A DNA stretch of 64,000 bases, taken from positions 677,001 through 741,000 of the forward strand of contig NC_006270.3 in assembly GCF_000011645.1 (NCBI RefSeq), read 5' to 3'. This stretch comes from Bacillus licheniformis DSM 13 = ATCC 14580 (GTDB lineage Bacteria; Bacillota; Bacilli; Bacillales; Bacillaceae). The position numbers and the translations under genes were made by a program. The notes beneath the pieces were generated by a model. The model did no database searches and was not told where the DNA came from. It was given only the letters and a program-made list of their open reading frames with translations. Positions 36,313 through 45,418 of the stretch are shown in pieces; the stretch's first letter is position 1, and each line of letters starts with the position of its first letter.

Positions 36313-36808
36313 GTGAGTGGAATCTAGATTATGTTGCCCAAGCACTCAAAAGATCAGCGTAAACAGCTTGAAGTCGTTGCCTTAAGTGAACTTGTCCCTG
36401 AAGATCAACTGGTCAGGAAGATGGAAGAAGCCATGGATTTTTCATTTATTTATGAAAAAGTTGCCCCTCTTTATTCTTCAAAAGCACGTCCAAGCATTGA
36501 TCCCGTTGTATTGATCAAAATGGTTCTGATTCAATACGTGTTTGGGCATCGCTCCATGCGCGAAACCATCGAACGGGTTTTTGCGGATTTAAAACACAAG
36601 CGTGGCCTGCGCTGGACAACCCTGCGGGGAAAGAAAAAATTGTCCATGCAGGCGATGCTTGTTTTCGCTGCCATGAATCTAAAAAACTGGCGAATTGGAC
36701 GTGGAAAGGCCCTAATCGCCAGCCTTTTCATCGAAAAAACAAAATAAACTGGACAAAAATAGGTCGGATCTTAGAAATCCGACCTATTTTGTCAACGGTC
36801 TGAAAGCA
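36250..36808 (+). mobile_element. Internally deleted IS1182-like element
   Basis: About 560 bases. The ends are inverted repeats: TTTCGGCTTGTCGACAAAGT on the left, and TTTCAGACCGTTGACAAAAT on the minus strand at the right. Both ends also carry hairpins, on the right AAAATAGGTCGGAT / ATCCGACCTATTTT. Inside is one short open frame with the first and last parts of a transposase. It should not move by itself. Related ends occur at 1.9-2.8 kb and 35.1-35.35 kb. Confidence 0.75.
36331..36747 (+). pseudogene. IS1182-family transposase, internal in-frame deletion
   Basis: A 138-codon frame. The first 78 or so residues are the N-terminal DUF772-type part (SIDPVVLIKMVLIQYVFGHR SMRETI), and from ERVFADLKHKRGLRWTTLRG on it is the C-terminal part of the DDE domain with KKLSMQAMLVFAAMNLKNW. 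An intact member is about 450 residues, so roughly 300 in the middle, with most catalytic acidic residues, are gone. The join falls at a repeated ETI/KTI-ERV type sequence, suggesting loss by recombination between short repeats. If translated, it may act as a DNA-binding inhibitor (inference). Confidence 0.85.
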
Positions 36809-36828
36809 CCTATAAAAGGTGCTTTTTA
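36802..36828. terminator. Terminator-like hairpin next to the IS end
   Basis: AAAGCACC / GGTGCTTTTT lies between the element's right end and the convergent DUF2892 gene. Confidence 0.65.
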
Positions 36829-37056
36829 TGATTGTTCGCCAGTCTCTCCCTGTTGCTTCATATACGTTTGGCAAACATATGTCATGGGACAAAATCGTAA
36901 AATGCCGGAAGCGGCCTTCATCGCCCCCATAAACATGCAGAAAAGCGTCATTCTGCACCACGGTTTTCTCGTAAACTTTGCCGCTGCCGCCGACAGGATC
37001 GTCAGTCCGCAGGCAATGCGAAAAACGGCGTCAAACAGTCCGATGTTTTGCTTCAT
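36826..37056 (-). CDS. DUF2892 small membrane protein
   Basis: A 76-residue protein with two hydrophobic segments; IGLFDAVFRIACGLTIL at the start is the DUF2892 signature, and the end carries CPMTYVCQTY with paired cysteines. Such domains often go with rhodanese or sulfur-handling proteins, but none is beside it here. The ATG follows AGGAGGAAT. Single gene, divergent from yerA. Function unknown. Confidence 0.85.
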   Translation of the reverse strand: MKQNIGLFDAVFRIACGLTILSAAAAKFTRKPWCRMTLFCMFMGAMKAASGILRFCPMTYVCQTYMKQQGETGEQS

Positions 37057-37181
37057 ACTTTATTCCTCCTATTTAAATAATTAAATAAAGTGTTTTTTCA
37101 AAAAATTGTAACGGATTGGTAATGCGTGACGATAGTAAATGTGTTAACATAGGATCATTACATGTAAAGGAGAGTATGTGA

Positions 37182-38921
37182 ATGTCCGAACGCACCTTAA
37201 TTTGGAAAAACAAGCACATCAGATCGCAAGTTGATGTTGTAAGTTCAAGGCTGCAGCCAACGCTCCTTTTACGAAATGCATCTGTACTGAACCCGTATGT
37301 AAAGCAATGGATTCCAGCAAACGTATGGATTCATCATGACAGAATCGTTTATGTCGGCCGTGACTTGCCGAAGACGGCTGTTAAAACTACAATAGATTGT
37401 GAAGGAAAATACATTGTACCCGGGTATATTGAGCCGCATGTACATCCTTTTCAAATTTATAATCCCCAAACTTTGGCCGAATATGTGTCACAGTTTGGAA
37501 CGACCACATTCGTAAATGACAACTTGTTTCTGCTTTTACATTGCGGAAAAAAGAAAGCGTTTTCTATACTGGAGGAACTGAAAAAACAGCCTGTCCACTA
37601 CTATTGGTGGTCAAGGTATGACTTGCAGACCGAAGTGTTGAATGAAGATCAAATCTTATCGATCGATTACCGAAAACATTGGGGAGAACACCCGGATGTC
37701 ATCCAGGGAGGAGAAATGACAGGCTGGCCGCGCCTTTTGGACGGCGATGATCTGATCCTTCATTGCATGCAGTGCACGAAAAGAAGGAGAAAGCGGATCG
37801 AGGGCCATTTTCCGGGGGCATCGGAAAAAACGCTGACGAAGATGAAGCTTTTCGGCGCTGACGCCGATCATGAAGCCATGACTGGAAAGGAAGTGCTGAA
37901 GCGGCTTGAACTTGGTTACCACGTCGGCTTGAGGCAGTCTTCCATCCGCCCTGATTTGCGAAAAATTTTGCGCGAGCTGCACGAAGAAGGCTTTCACCAT
38001 TATGACCATATGTTTTATACAACGGACGGCGCAACGCCGAACTTTTATAAAGAAGGCATGACAAACAAGCTGATTGAAATCGCCATCGAAGAGGGCGTGC
38101 CGCTGATCGACGCCTATAATATGGCTTCGTTTAATATCGCGAAGTATTACCATATGGAGGACATCCTTGGGGTGGTTGCACCGGGCAGATACGCGACGCT
38201 CAACATTTTGAATAGCCCTGATGAACCGAATCCGGAGACGGTTTTGGCAAAAGGTCGGCTGATCAAATCAGGCGGCATAAATATGAATGCGTTTTCAGTT
38301 CCGGATTGGCAAAAAGGGGGTCTTGTCCCTCTGAACCTTTCATATGATCTAACGATGGATGATTTGCAGTTTTCCATGCCGCTCGGCTTGAAAATGAGGA
38401 ATTCCGTCATTATGGAGCCTTATACGATTGAGATTGACAACTCTGTGAACCAGCTTTCTTTTGATCATGATGAAAGCTATCTCTCGCTGTTCGACAAATA
38501 CGGAAAGTGGCGTGTCAATACGATGCTGAAAGGCTTTGCAACCCGCATCCAAGGTTTCGTCAGCTCCTATTCGACAACGGGAGACATTATCGCGATCGGC
38601 AAAAACAAGGAAGACATGCTTTTGGCCTTCAAACGGATGAAAGAAATCGGAGGAGGTATCGTATTAGCGGAAAACGGAAAAATTCTGCACGAAATTCCTC
38701 TTCATTTAAGCGGCGGCGCATCAATTGAGACGTATGAAAAGGTGCTTGAAAGGGAAAAAGCGTTAAAAGAGCTTCTGTTTGAAAGAGGCTATACGTTCGA
38801 CGACCCGATCTACACCCTGCTCTTTTTGCAAAGCACCCATCTGCCTTATATCAGGGTGACGCCGAAAGGGATCTTTGATGTGATGAAAAAAACTGTACTC
38901 TTTCCATCGATAATGCGTTAA
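37182..38921 (+). CDS. yerA: Adenine deaminase-like amidohydrolase YerA
   Basis: A 579-residue member of the amidohydrolase superfamily, close in length and place to B. subtilis YerA. The metal motif is PGYIEPHVHPFQ (His-x-His), later DADHEAMTG and SIRPDLR, with FYTTDGATPN giving the late metal-binding Asp. It resembles adenine deaminase (AdeC), but YerA has not been shown to be the main adenine deaminase in B. subtilis, so the substrate is open. The ATG follows AAAGGAGAG. First of the run yerA-yerB-yerC. Confidence 0.9.
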   Translation: MSERTLIWKNKHIRSQVDVVSSRLQPTLLLRNASVLNPYVKQWIPANVWIHHDRIVYVGRDLPKTAVKTTIDCEGKYIVPGYIEPHVHPFQIYNPQTLAEYVSQFGTTTFVNDNLFLLLHCGKKKAFSILEELKKQPVHYYWWSRYDLQTEVLNEDQILSIDYRKHWGEHPDVIQGGEMTGWPRLLDGDDLILHCMQCTKRRRKRIEGHFPGASEKTLTKMKLFGADADHEAMTGKEVLKRLELGYHVGLRQSSIRPDLRKILRELHEEGFHHYDHMFYTTDGATPNFYKEGMTNKLIEIAIEEGVPLIDAYNMASFNIAKYYHMEDILGVVAPGRYATLNILNSPDEPNPETVLAKGRLIKSGGINMNAFSVPDWQKGGLVPLNLSYDLTMDDLQFSMPLGLKMRNSVIMEPYTIEIDNSVNQLSFDHDESYLSLFDKYGKWRVNTMLKGFATRIQGFVSSYSTTGDIIAIGKNKEDMLLAFKRMKEIGGGIVLAENGKILHEIPLHLSGGASIETYEKVLEREKALKELLFERGYTFDDPIYTLLFLQSTHLPYIRVTPKGIFDVMKKTVLFPSIMR

Positions 38922-38946
38922 AATATAAAAGAGCGGGAGCTAATCT

Positions 38947-39936
38947 ATGGTGAATCGATATGTAAGAGTACTGCTTTGTTTTGCTTCGCTTTTACTGCTT
39001 GCATCGTGCCAGTCGCAGGAACAGCAGGAAAAGGAAAAGAACATTCATCCGCTGACAGGGTTGAAGGCGGACGGAGATATTCGGCAGCGGCCCATTGCCG
39101 TTGTGGTGAACAATCATTCAAAAGCAAGGCCGCAGTCGGGATTAAGCAAGGCTGACATTGTCATTGAAGCTCTCAGTGAAGGACCGATCACACGATTGTT
39201 GGCGATCTATCAAAGCGATATGCCTGAAGCGGTTGGCCCAGTCCGCAGCGCCCGGGAGTATTTCATTGATTTGGCTCTCGGTTTTGACAGCATCCTTGTG
39301 CATCACGGCTGGAGTCCGGGGGCAAAAGACCGCCTGTTGAACGGCGACGCCGATCATATCAATGGAATGGATCACGACGGGACCCTGTTTTGGAGAGCCG
39401 ATTTTCGGGAAGCGCCGCATAATTCGTACACATCATACAAAAACGTAAAGCAAGCAGCAGATGACAAAGGATATGCCATCGAAACCCGCACAGAACCGCT
39501 CACTTTTAAAGCAAGCCCTGATAAACCTTCGGATGCGCTTTATTCTATACGGTTAGATTATGGAACAAAATCCGTTACAAACCGTGTCGAATATGGTTAT
39601 GATAAAAAGGTTGAAGGCTATGTGAGAAAGTCAGACGGCGTTTTGACAACAGACCTTGAAACAGAAGAACCGGTTGTTCTTCAAAACATTCTAATAGCGG
39701 AAGCCGAACATCATATGAAAGATGCGTACGGGAGAAGGGATATTGACCTTCGTTCAGGCGGAAAAGGACTCCTTCTGCAAAACGGGGAAGTCCATCGGAT
39801 CAGCTGGAAGAACGAAAACGGCCGGATCATACCGACGGCGGACGGCAAAACCGTTCCGTTCGTGCCGGGAAAAACGTGGATCAATATCGTTCCCGATCTC
39901 AGCAAGGTTTCTATTAGCAAAGGAGAAGGTGTGTAA
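38947..39936 (+). CDS. yerB: DUF3048 lipoprotein YerB
   Basis: A 329-residue predicted lipoprotein with signal peptide and lipobox LLASC (Cys21). The body has the DUF3048 pattern: HPLTGLKADGDIRQRPIAVV near the start, VGPVRSAREYF and LVHHGWSPGAKD in the middle, and PGKTWINIVPDLSKVS at the end. Function is unknown; membership of a secreted/anchored envelope protein family is clear. It is 25 bases after yerA, and yerC follows two bases after its stop. Confidence 0.92.
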   Translation: MVNRYVRVLLCFASLLLLASCQSQEQQEKEKNIHPLTGLKADGDIRQRPIAVVVNNHSKARPQSGLSKADIVIEALSEGPITRLLAIYQSDMPEAVGPVRSAREYFIDLALGFDSILVHHGWSPGAKDRLLNGDADHINGMDHDGTLFWRADFREAPHNSYTSYKNVKQAADDKGYAIETRTEPLTFKASPDKPSDALYSIRLDYGTKSVTNRVEYGYDKKVEGYVRKSDGVLTTDLETEEPVVLQNILIAEAEHHMKDAYGRRDIDLRSGGKGLLLQNGEVHRISWKNENGRIIPTADGKTVPFVPGKTWINIVPDLSKVSISKGEGV

Positions 39937-39938
39937 AG

Positions 39939-40250
39939 ATGCAGATCGATAAATTGCGCGGGAGAGAGCTGGACCAGCTTTTTCAATCCATACTATCACT
40001 AAAAGATCTCGAAGAATGCTATCGTTTTTTCGATGATTTATGCACAATAAATGAAATTCAATCATTGGCTCAGCGGCTCGAAGTAGCCAGAATGCTGCGC
40101 GACGGCAACACGTATCATAAAATTGAGACGGAAACCGGAGCGAGCACCGCGACCATTTCCAGGGTAAAGCGCTGCCTGAACTACGGAAATGACGCTTATA
40201 TCATGGCGCTGGACCGCGTCAAAGCAAATCAATCTGAATCATCTTCATGA
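39939..40250 (+). CDS. yerC: TrpR-like regulator YerC
   Basis: A 103-residue DNA-binding protein of the TrpR/YerC-YecD family. The helix-turn-helix is in QRLEVARMLRDGNTYHKIE then TGASTATISRVKRCLNYG. The ribosome site AAAGGAGAAGG lies in the end of yerB, so translation is coupled. B. subtilis YerC is reported to affect expression of histidine or related genes; I treat the target as unknown. A terminator follows. Confidence 0.93.
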   Translation: MQIDKLRGRELDQLFQSILSLKDLEECYRFFDDLCTINEIQSLAQRLEVARMLRDGNTYHKIETETGASTATISRVKRCLNYGNDAYIMALDRVKANQSESSS

Positions 40251-40256
40251 TGTCAT

Positions 40257-40300
40257 GAAACCGCCTGGCTCAGGGCACTGAGCACCGGCGGTTTTTTTGT
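40257..40300 (+). terminator. Terminator of yerABC
   Basis: A long hairpin, AACCGCCTGGCTCA / TGAGCACCGGCGGTT, followed by seven T. Confidence 0.9.
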
Positions 40301-40357
40301 GCTTCTGCCCGTTTATCGTTTATTTGTTATCCGTTTTTCGAAAGGGGCTGAATTTGT

Positions 40358-40363
40358 TATAAT
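40358..40363 (+). promoter_or_regulatory. -10 element of the pcrB promoter
   Basis: A perfect TATAAT preceded by TTTGT; the -35 is weak. It lies 37 bases before the pcrB start. Confidence 0.5.
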
Positions 40364-40400
40364 ATTTAAATGGTAAGAACGCGAATGGAGGAGCTTTTTC

Positions 40401-41087
40401 ATGTACGATATTACCGAGTGGAAGCACGTCTTTAAACTCGATCCGAATAAAGATATTACGGATGATCAGCTTGAACAGCTGTGCGAATCCGGAACAGACG
40501 CGGTTTTGATCGGCGGAAGCGACCATGTCACAGAAGATGACGTCCTTCGGCTGATGTCAAAGGTGCGCCGCTTTTTAGTGCCGTGCGTTCTTGAAGTATC
40601 GACGATCGATGCGATCGTCCCGGGGTTTGACCTCTATTTTATTCCGACTGTGCTCAACAGCAGGGATACAGACTGGATTGCCGGCTTACATAAAAAGGCG
40701 ATGAAAGAATACGGCGAGCTGATGTCGCCGGAAGAGATTGTTGTTGAAGGGTACTGTATTTTGAATCAGGACTGCAAGGCTGCCGCTTTGACGAACGCAG
40801 ATACCGAGCTTGACATTGAGGATATTAAAGCGTACGCCCGCGTAGCTGAACATCTTTTCCGCCTTCCGGTCTTTTATCTTGAATACAGCGGCATGCTGGG
40901 TGATTCAGAGACCGTTAAGGAAACGAAAGCCGTGCTTCAGGAAACGACGCTGTTTTACGGCGGCGGCATCAAAGATGCGGAGACGGCGGTTAAAATGGCT
41001 GAACACGCCGATGTGATCGTAGTCGGAAACGCGATTTATGAGAACTTCGAAGAAGCGCTGAAAACGGTACAGGCCGTAAAAGGATGA
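40401..41087 (+). CDS. pcrB: Heptaprenylglyceryl phosphate synthase PcrB
   Basis: A 228-residue TIM-barrel prenyltransferase that joins heptaprenyl diphosphate to glycerol-1-phosphate. Motifs: FKLDPNKDI at the start (glycerol phosphate side), GTDAVLIGGSDHVT, EYSGMLGD and LFYGGGIKDAETA for phosphate binding. The ATG follows ATGGAGGAG. First gene of pcrB-pcrA-ligA-yerH. Confidence 0.96.
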   Translation: MYDITEWKHVFKLDPNKDITDDQLEQLCESGTDAVLIGGSDHVTEDDVLRLMSKVRRFLVPCVLEVSTIDAIVPGFDLYFIPTVLNSRDTDWIAGLHKKAMKEYGELMSPEEIVVEGYCILNQDCKAAALTNADTELDIEDIKAYARVAEHLFRLPVFYLEYSGMLGDSETVKETKAVLQETTLFYGGGIKDAETAVKMAEHADVIVVGNAIYENFEEALKTVQAVKG

Positions 41088-41146
41088 GCACAACGAACCG
41101 GATTGGTTTATAATAGAACATATGTTTGAATAGGCGGTGAACGGAA

Positions 41147-43366
41147 TTGAATTACATTAGCGACCAATTATTAAGCGGATTGAACAAGATGCAGCAGGAA
41201 GCGGTCAAAACGACGGACGGTCCGCTTTTGATCATGGCAGGAGCAGGAAGCGGAAAGACGCGGGTATTGACGCACCGCATTGCGTATTTAATGGCGGAGA
41301 AGCGCGTTGCCCCGTGGAACATACTGGCGATTACATTTACGAACAAAGCGGCCAGAGAAATGAAAGAACGTGTGGAAAGCATTCTCGGACCGGGAGCGGA
41401 TGACATCTGGATTTCGACGTTCCACAGCATGTGCGTCAGAATTTTGCGGAGAGACATCGACAGAATCGGCATCAACCGGAATTTCTCGATTCTTGATACG
41501 TCTGACCAGCTTTCCGTCATTAAAGGAATCCTGAAAGAAAGAAACATCGATCCGAAAAAATTCGATCCGAGAAGCATACTAGGATCGATCAGCAGTGCGA
41601 AAAACGAGTTGATCGCCCCGGAAGAATACGAGAAAACAGCCGGCGGTTTTTTTGAACAAGTCGTCAGCGATGTCTACAAAGATTATCAGAAGAAACTGCG
41701 GAAAAACCAGTCGCTCGATTTTGACGATTTGATTATGACGACGATTGTCCTGTTTGACCGGGTGCCGGAAGTGCTTGAATACTACCAGCGGAAATTCCAA
41801 TACATTCATGTCGATGAGTATCAGGATACGAACAGGGCGCAGTATTTGCTCGTCAAAAAAATGGCGCAGCGCTTCCAAAACATCTGCGTTGTCGGGGACT
41901 CCGACCAGTCGATCTACAGATGGCGCGGAGCGGATATCGCCAACATCCTGTCGTTTGAAAAAGACTATCCGAATGCGAGCGTCATTCTGCTCGAACAAAA
42001 CTACAGATCGACAAAGCGGATATTGAACGCGGCCAATGAAGTGATTCAGAACAACTCAAACAGAAAGCCGAAAAACCTCTGGACCGAAAATGACGAAGGG
42101 GCGAAAATCTCCTACTTCAGAGGCGACAACGAATTTGGCGAAGGCCAATTTGTCGCGGGCAAAATCAGGGAGCTCGTCGGCTCTGGAAAACGATCCTTCT
42201 CAGATATCGCGATTTTGTACCGGACGAACGCCCAGTCGCGGGTCATTGAGGAAACGCTGATGAAGGCGAACATCAACTACAACATCGTCGGCGGCACGAA
42301 GTTCTATGACAGAAAAGAAATCAAGGACATCCTCGCGTATTTGCGCCTCGTCGCAAACCCTGACGACGATATCAGCTTTGCGCGGATCGTGAACGTCCCG
42401 AAGCGCGGCGTCGGTGCGACTTCAGTCGATAAAATCGCGGCCTATGCCGACATGAACGGTATGTCTTTATTTGAAGCGCTCGGCCAGGTTGACTTTATCG
42501 GCCTCAGTGCTAGAGCGGCCAACGCGCTTGATGAGTTCAGACAGACGATCGAAAACCTGACGAATATGCAGGAATACTTATCCGTCACAGAGCTTACGGA
42601 AGAAATCCTTGAAAAAACCGAATACCGCGAAATGCTGAAAGCGGAAAAATCCTTGGAGGCGCAGAGCCGCCTTGAGAATATCGACGAATTTCTCTCCGTA
42701 ACGAAAAACTTTGAGCAGCAAAGCGAAGACAAATCGCTCGTCGCTTTTTTGACCGATTTGGCGCTCATCGCCGATATCGATCAGCTTGATCAGAAGGAAG
42801 AAGAGACCGGAAATCAAGACGCGGTCATCTTAATGACGCTTCATGCTGCAAAAGGACTCGAATTCCCGGTCGTGTTCCTGATGGGGCTTGAAGAAGGAGT
42901 GTTCCCGCACAGCCGCTCCCTGATGGAGGAAGCGGAGATGGAAGAAGAGCGGAGACTCGCGTACGTCGGCATCACGAGGGCTGAGGAAGAACTTTATTTA
43001 ACGAACGCGCGGATGCGGACGTTGTTCGGAAGAACGAATATGAACCCGGAATCAAGGTTCATTGCGGAAATACCGGAGGAATTATTGGACAATCTAAACG
43101 AGAAGAAAAAAGATCTGAAAACGCCGTTTGGAAGAAAGCCCGAGCGGAGAGGCCCCGTTACCCGTCCGGCTGCATCGTACAGCAAAACCGGCGGCGACGG
43201 CGTCAATTGGGCAGTCGGCGACAAAGCCTCCCATAAAAAATGGGGCGTCGGAACCGTTGTCAGCGTCAAGGGATCCGGCGAATCGACAGAGCTTGACATC
43301 GCCTTTCCGAGCCCGACCGGAGTGAAGCGTCTTCTCGCGGCCTTTGCGCCAATTGAAAAGCAATAA
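41147..43366 (+). CDS. pcrA: ATP-dependent DNA helicase PcrA (UvrD family)
   Basis: A 739-residue superfamily 1A helicase essential for repair and for removing blocks to replication. Walker A AGAGSGKT near residue 31-38, Walker B DEYQDTN, motif III GDSDQSIYRWRGA, motif IV EQNYRST and motif V VILMTLHAAKGLEF are all visible, with a C-terminal RNA-polymerase-binding Tudor-like tail (GDKASHKKWGVGTV). The start is TTG at 41147 behind GGCGGTGAA. Co-transcribed with ligA, 33 bases downstream. Confidence 0.97.
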   Translation: MNYISDQLLSGLNKMQQEAVKTTDGPLLIMAGAGSGKTRVLTHRIAYLMAEKRVAPWNILAITFTNKAAREMKERVESILGPGADDIWISTFHSMCVRILRRDIDRIGINRNFSILDTSDQLSVIKGILKERNIDPKKFDPRSILGSISSAKNELIAPEEYEKTAGGFFEQVVSDVYKDYQKKLRKNQSLDFDDLIMTTIVLFDRVPEVLEYYQRKFQYIHVDEYQDTNRAQYLLVKKMAQRFQNICVVGDSDQSIYRWRGADIANILSFEKDYPNASVILLEQNYRSTKRILNAANEVIQNNSNRKPKNLWTENDEGAKISYFRGDNEFGEGQFVAGKIRELVGSGKRSFSDIAILYRTNAQSRVIEETLMKANINYNIVGGTKFYDRKEIKDILAYLRLVANPDDDISFARIVNVPKRGVGATSVDKIAAYADMNGMSLFEALGQVDFIGLSARAANALDEFRQTIENLTNMQEYLSVTELTEEILEKTEYREMLKAEKSLEAQSRLENIDEFLSVTKNFEQQSEDKSLVAFLTDLALIADIDQLDQKEEETGNQDAVILMTLHAAKGLEFPVVFLMGLEEGVFPHSRSLMEEAEMEEERRLAYVGITRAEEELYLTNARMRTLFGRTNMNPESRFIAEIPEELLDNLNEKKKDLKTPFGRKPERRGPVTRPAASYSKTGGDGVNWAVGDKASHKKWGVGTVVSVKGSGESTELDIAFPSPTGVKRLLAAFAPIEKQ

Positions 43367-43399
43367 TGGCAAAAGACCTGAAATGAAAGGACGAAACCA

Positions 43400-45403
43400 A
43401 TGGAAAAAGAAGCAGCTAAACGCCGTGTGGAACAACTGCATGCATTGATTAACAAATACAACTACGAATATCACACCCTTGACGATCCAAGCGTGCCTGA
43501 TTCCGAATATGACAAGCTGATGAAAGAGCTGATTGCTCTTGAAGAAGAGCATCCCGACCTGAAAACGCCGGACTCTCCTTCTCAGCGCGTCGGCGGAGCC
43601 GTTTTGGACGCCTTTCAAAAAGTGCAGCACAAAACGCCGATGCTGAGCCTCGGCAACGCGTTTAATGAAGAAGATCTGCGCGACTTTGACCGCCGCGTCC
43701 GCCAGGCGGTCGGAGACGTTGAATACAACGTCGAGTTTAAAATAGACGGTCTTGCTGTTTCACTGCGCTATGAAAACGGCGTATTTGTCAGAGGTGCGAC
43801 GAGAGGCGACGGTACGACGGGCGAGGATATTACGGAAAATTTGAAAACCATCAGAAACATTCCCCTCAGAATGAAACGCGATCTTTCTATTGAAGTGCGC
43901 GGCGAAGCTTTTATGCCGAAGCGCTCCTTTGAACTGCTGAACAAAGCGCGGATCGAACGTGATGAAGAGCCGTTCGCCAACCCGCGGAACGCCGCTGCCG
44001 GTTCATTAAGGCAGCTCGATCCGAAAATTGCCGCGAAACGAAATCTCGATATCTTCGTCTACAGTATAGCGGAGCTTGATGAAATGGGCGTTGAAACGCA
44101 AAGCCAGGGACTCGATTTCCTCGACGAACTCGGCTTCAAAACCAATCATGAAAGAAAAAAATGCAGCACGATCGAAGAAGTCATTGAGATTGTCGAAGAG
44201 CTCAAGACAAAACGCGCCGACCTCCCGTATGAAATCGACGGGATCGTCATTAAAGTCGATTCCCTTGACCAGCAGGAAGAGCTCGGCTTTACGGCGAAAA
44301 GCCCGCGCTGGGCGATCGCCTACAAGTTTCCTGCCGAAGAGGTTGTTACGACGCTTTTGGACATTGAATTAAGCGTCGGCCGGACGGGCGCAGTGACCCC
44401 GACTGCGATTCTCGAACCTGTAAAAGTGGCGGGAACGACCGTCCAAAGAGCTTCTCTCCACAACGAAGATTTAATTAAAGAGAAGGATATCAGACTGCTG
44501 GACAAAGTCGTCGTCAAAAAGGCGGGAGACATCATTCCGGAGGTCGTCAACGTCCTCGTCGAACAGCGGACGGGCAAAGAAAAAGAATTCAACATGCCGA
44601 AGGAATGCCCGGAATGCGGAAGCGAGCTTGTCAGAATCGAAGGAGAAGTCGCGCTTCGCTGCATTAATCCGGAATGTCCGGCTCAGATCAGGGAAGGCCT
44701 GATCCATTTTGTTTCCCGGAATGCGATGAATATAGATGGTCTCGGCGAGCGCGTCATCACCCAGCTGTTCCGCGAAGACCTCGTCCATAATGTCGCCGAT
44801 CTGTATAAGCTGACGCGCGAGCAGCTGATCAATCTCGAGCGGATGGGGGAAAAGTCGACCGACAACTTATTGAATTCGATTGAAAAATCGAAGAAGAACT
44901 CATTGGAACGGCTTCTCTTCGGACTCGGCATCCGCTTCATCGGCGCCAAAGCGGCCAAGACGCTGGCGATGCATTTTGAAACGCTCGATAAGCTTAAAAA
45001 AGCGACAAAAGAAGAATTGATCGAAGTCGATGAAATCGGCGACAAGATGGCGGACGCCCTCGTCACCTATTTTGAAAAAGAAGAGATTCTGAAGCTGTTG
45101 GACGAGCTTGAAGAACTCGGGGTCAACACCGTGTATAAAGGCCCGAAAAAAGCGGCCGCTGAAGCGAGCGATTCGTATTTTGCGGGGAAAACGATCGTCC
45201 TGACCGGGAAGCTCAGCGAGATGTCGCGGAATGACGCGAAAGCGGAAATCGAAGCGCTCGGCGGAAAAATCACAGGCAGTGTAAGCAAAAAAACCGATCT
45301 CGTCATTGCCGGCGAAGCGGCAGGCAGCAAACTGGCGAAAGCTGAAGACCTAAACATCGAAGTATGGGATGAGGCAAGACTGATCAGTGAGCTAAAGAAA
45401 TAA
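43400..45403 (+). CDS. ligA: NAD-dependent DNA ligase LigA
   Basis: A 667-residue ligase. The adenylated lysine is Lys114 in EFKIDGLAV; the Ia domain YHTLDDPSVPDSEYD comes first, then nucleotidyltransferase, OB fold, a Cys4 zinc site (CPECGSEL and CINPECPAQ), helix-hairpin-helix repeats and a BRCT domain from about residue 590 (AGKTIVLTGKLSEMSRNDAK). All regions are complete. Confidence 0.98.
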   Translation: MEKEAAKRRVEQLHALINKYNYEYHTLDDPSVPDSEYDKLMKELIALEEEHPDLKTPDSPSQRVGGAVLDAFQKVQHKTPMLSLGNAFNEEDLRDFDRRVRQAVGDVEYNVEFKIDGLAVSLRYENGVFVRGATRGDGTTGEDITENLKTIRNIPLRMKRDLSIEVRGEAFMPKRSFELLNKARIERDEEPFANPRNAAAGSLRQLDPKIAAKRNLDIFVYSIAELDEMGVETQSQGLDFLDELGFKTNHERKKCSTIEEVIEIVEELKTKRADLPYEIDGIVIKVDSLDQQEELGFTAKSPRWAIAYKFPAEEVVTTLLDIELSVGRTGAVTPTAILEPVKVAGTTVQRASLHNEDLIKEKDIRLLDKVVVKKAGDIIPEVVNVLVEQRTGKEKEFNMPKECPECGSELVRIEGEVALRCINPECPAQIREGLIHFVSRNAMNIDGLGERVITQLFREDLVHNVADLYKLTREQLINLERMGEKSTDNLLNSIEKSKKNSLERLLFGLGIRFIGAKAAKTLAMHFETLDKLKKATKEELIEVDEIGDKMADALVTYFEKEEILKLLDELEELGVNTVYKGPKKAAAEASDSYFAGKTIVLTGKLSEMSRNDAKAEIEALGGKITGSVSKKTDLVIAGEAAGSKLAKAEDLNIEVWDEARLISELKK

Positions 45404-45418
45404 GAGGAGTGTTTTCTA

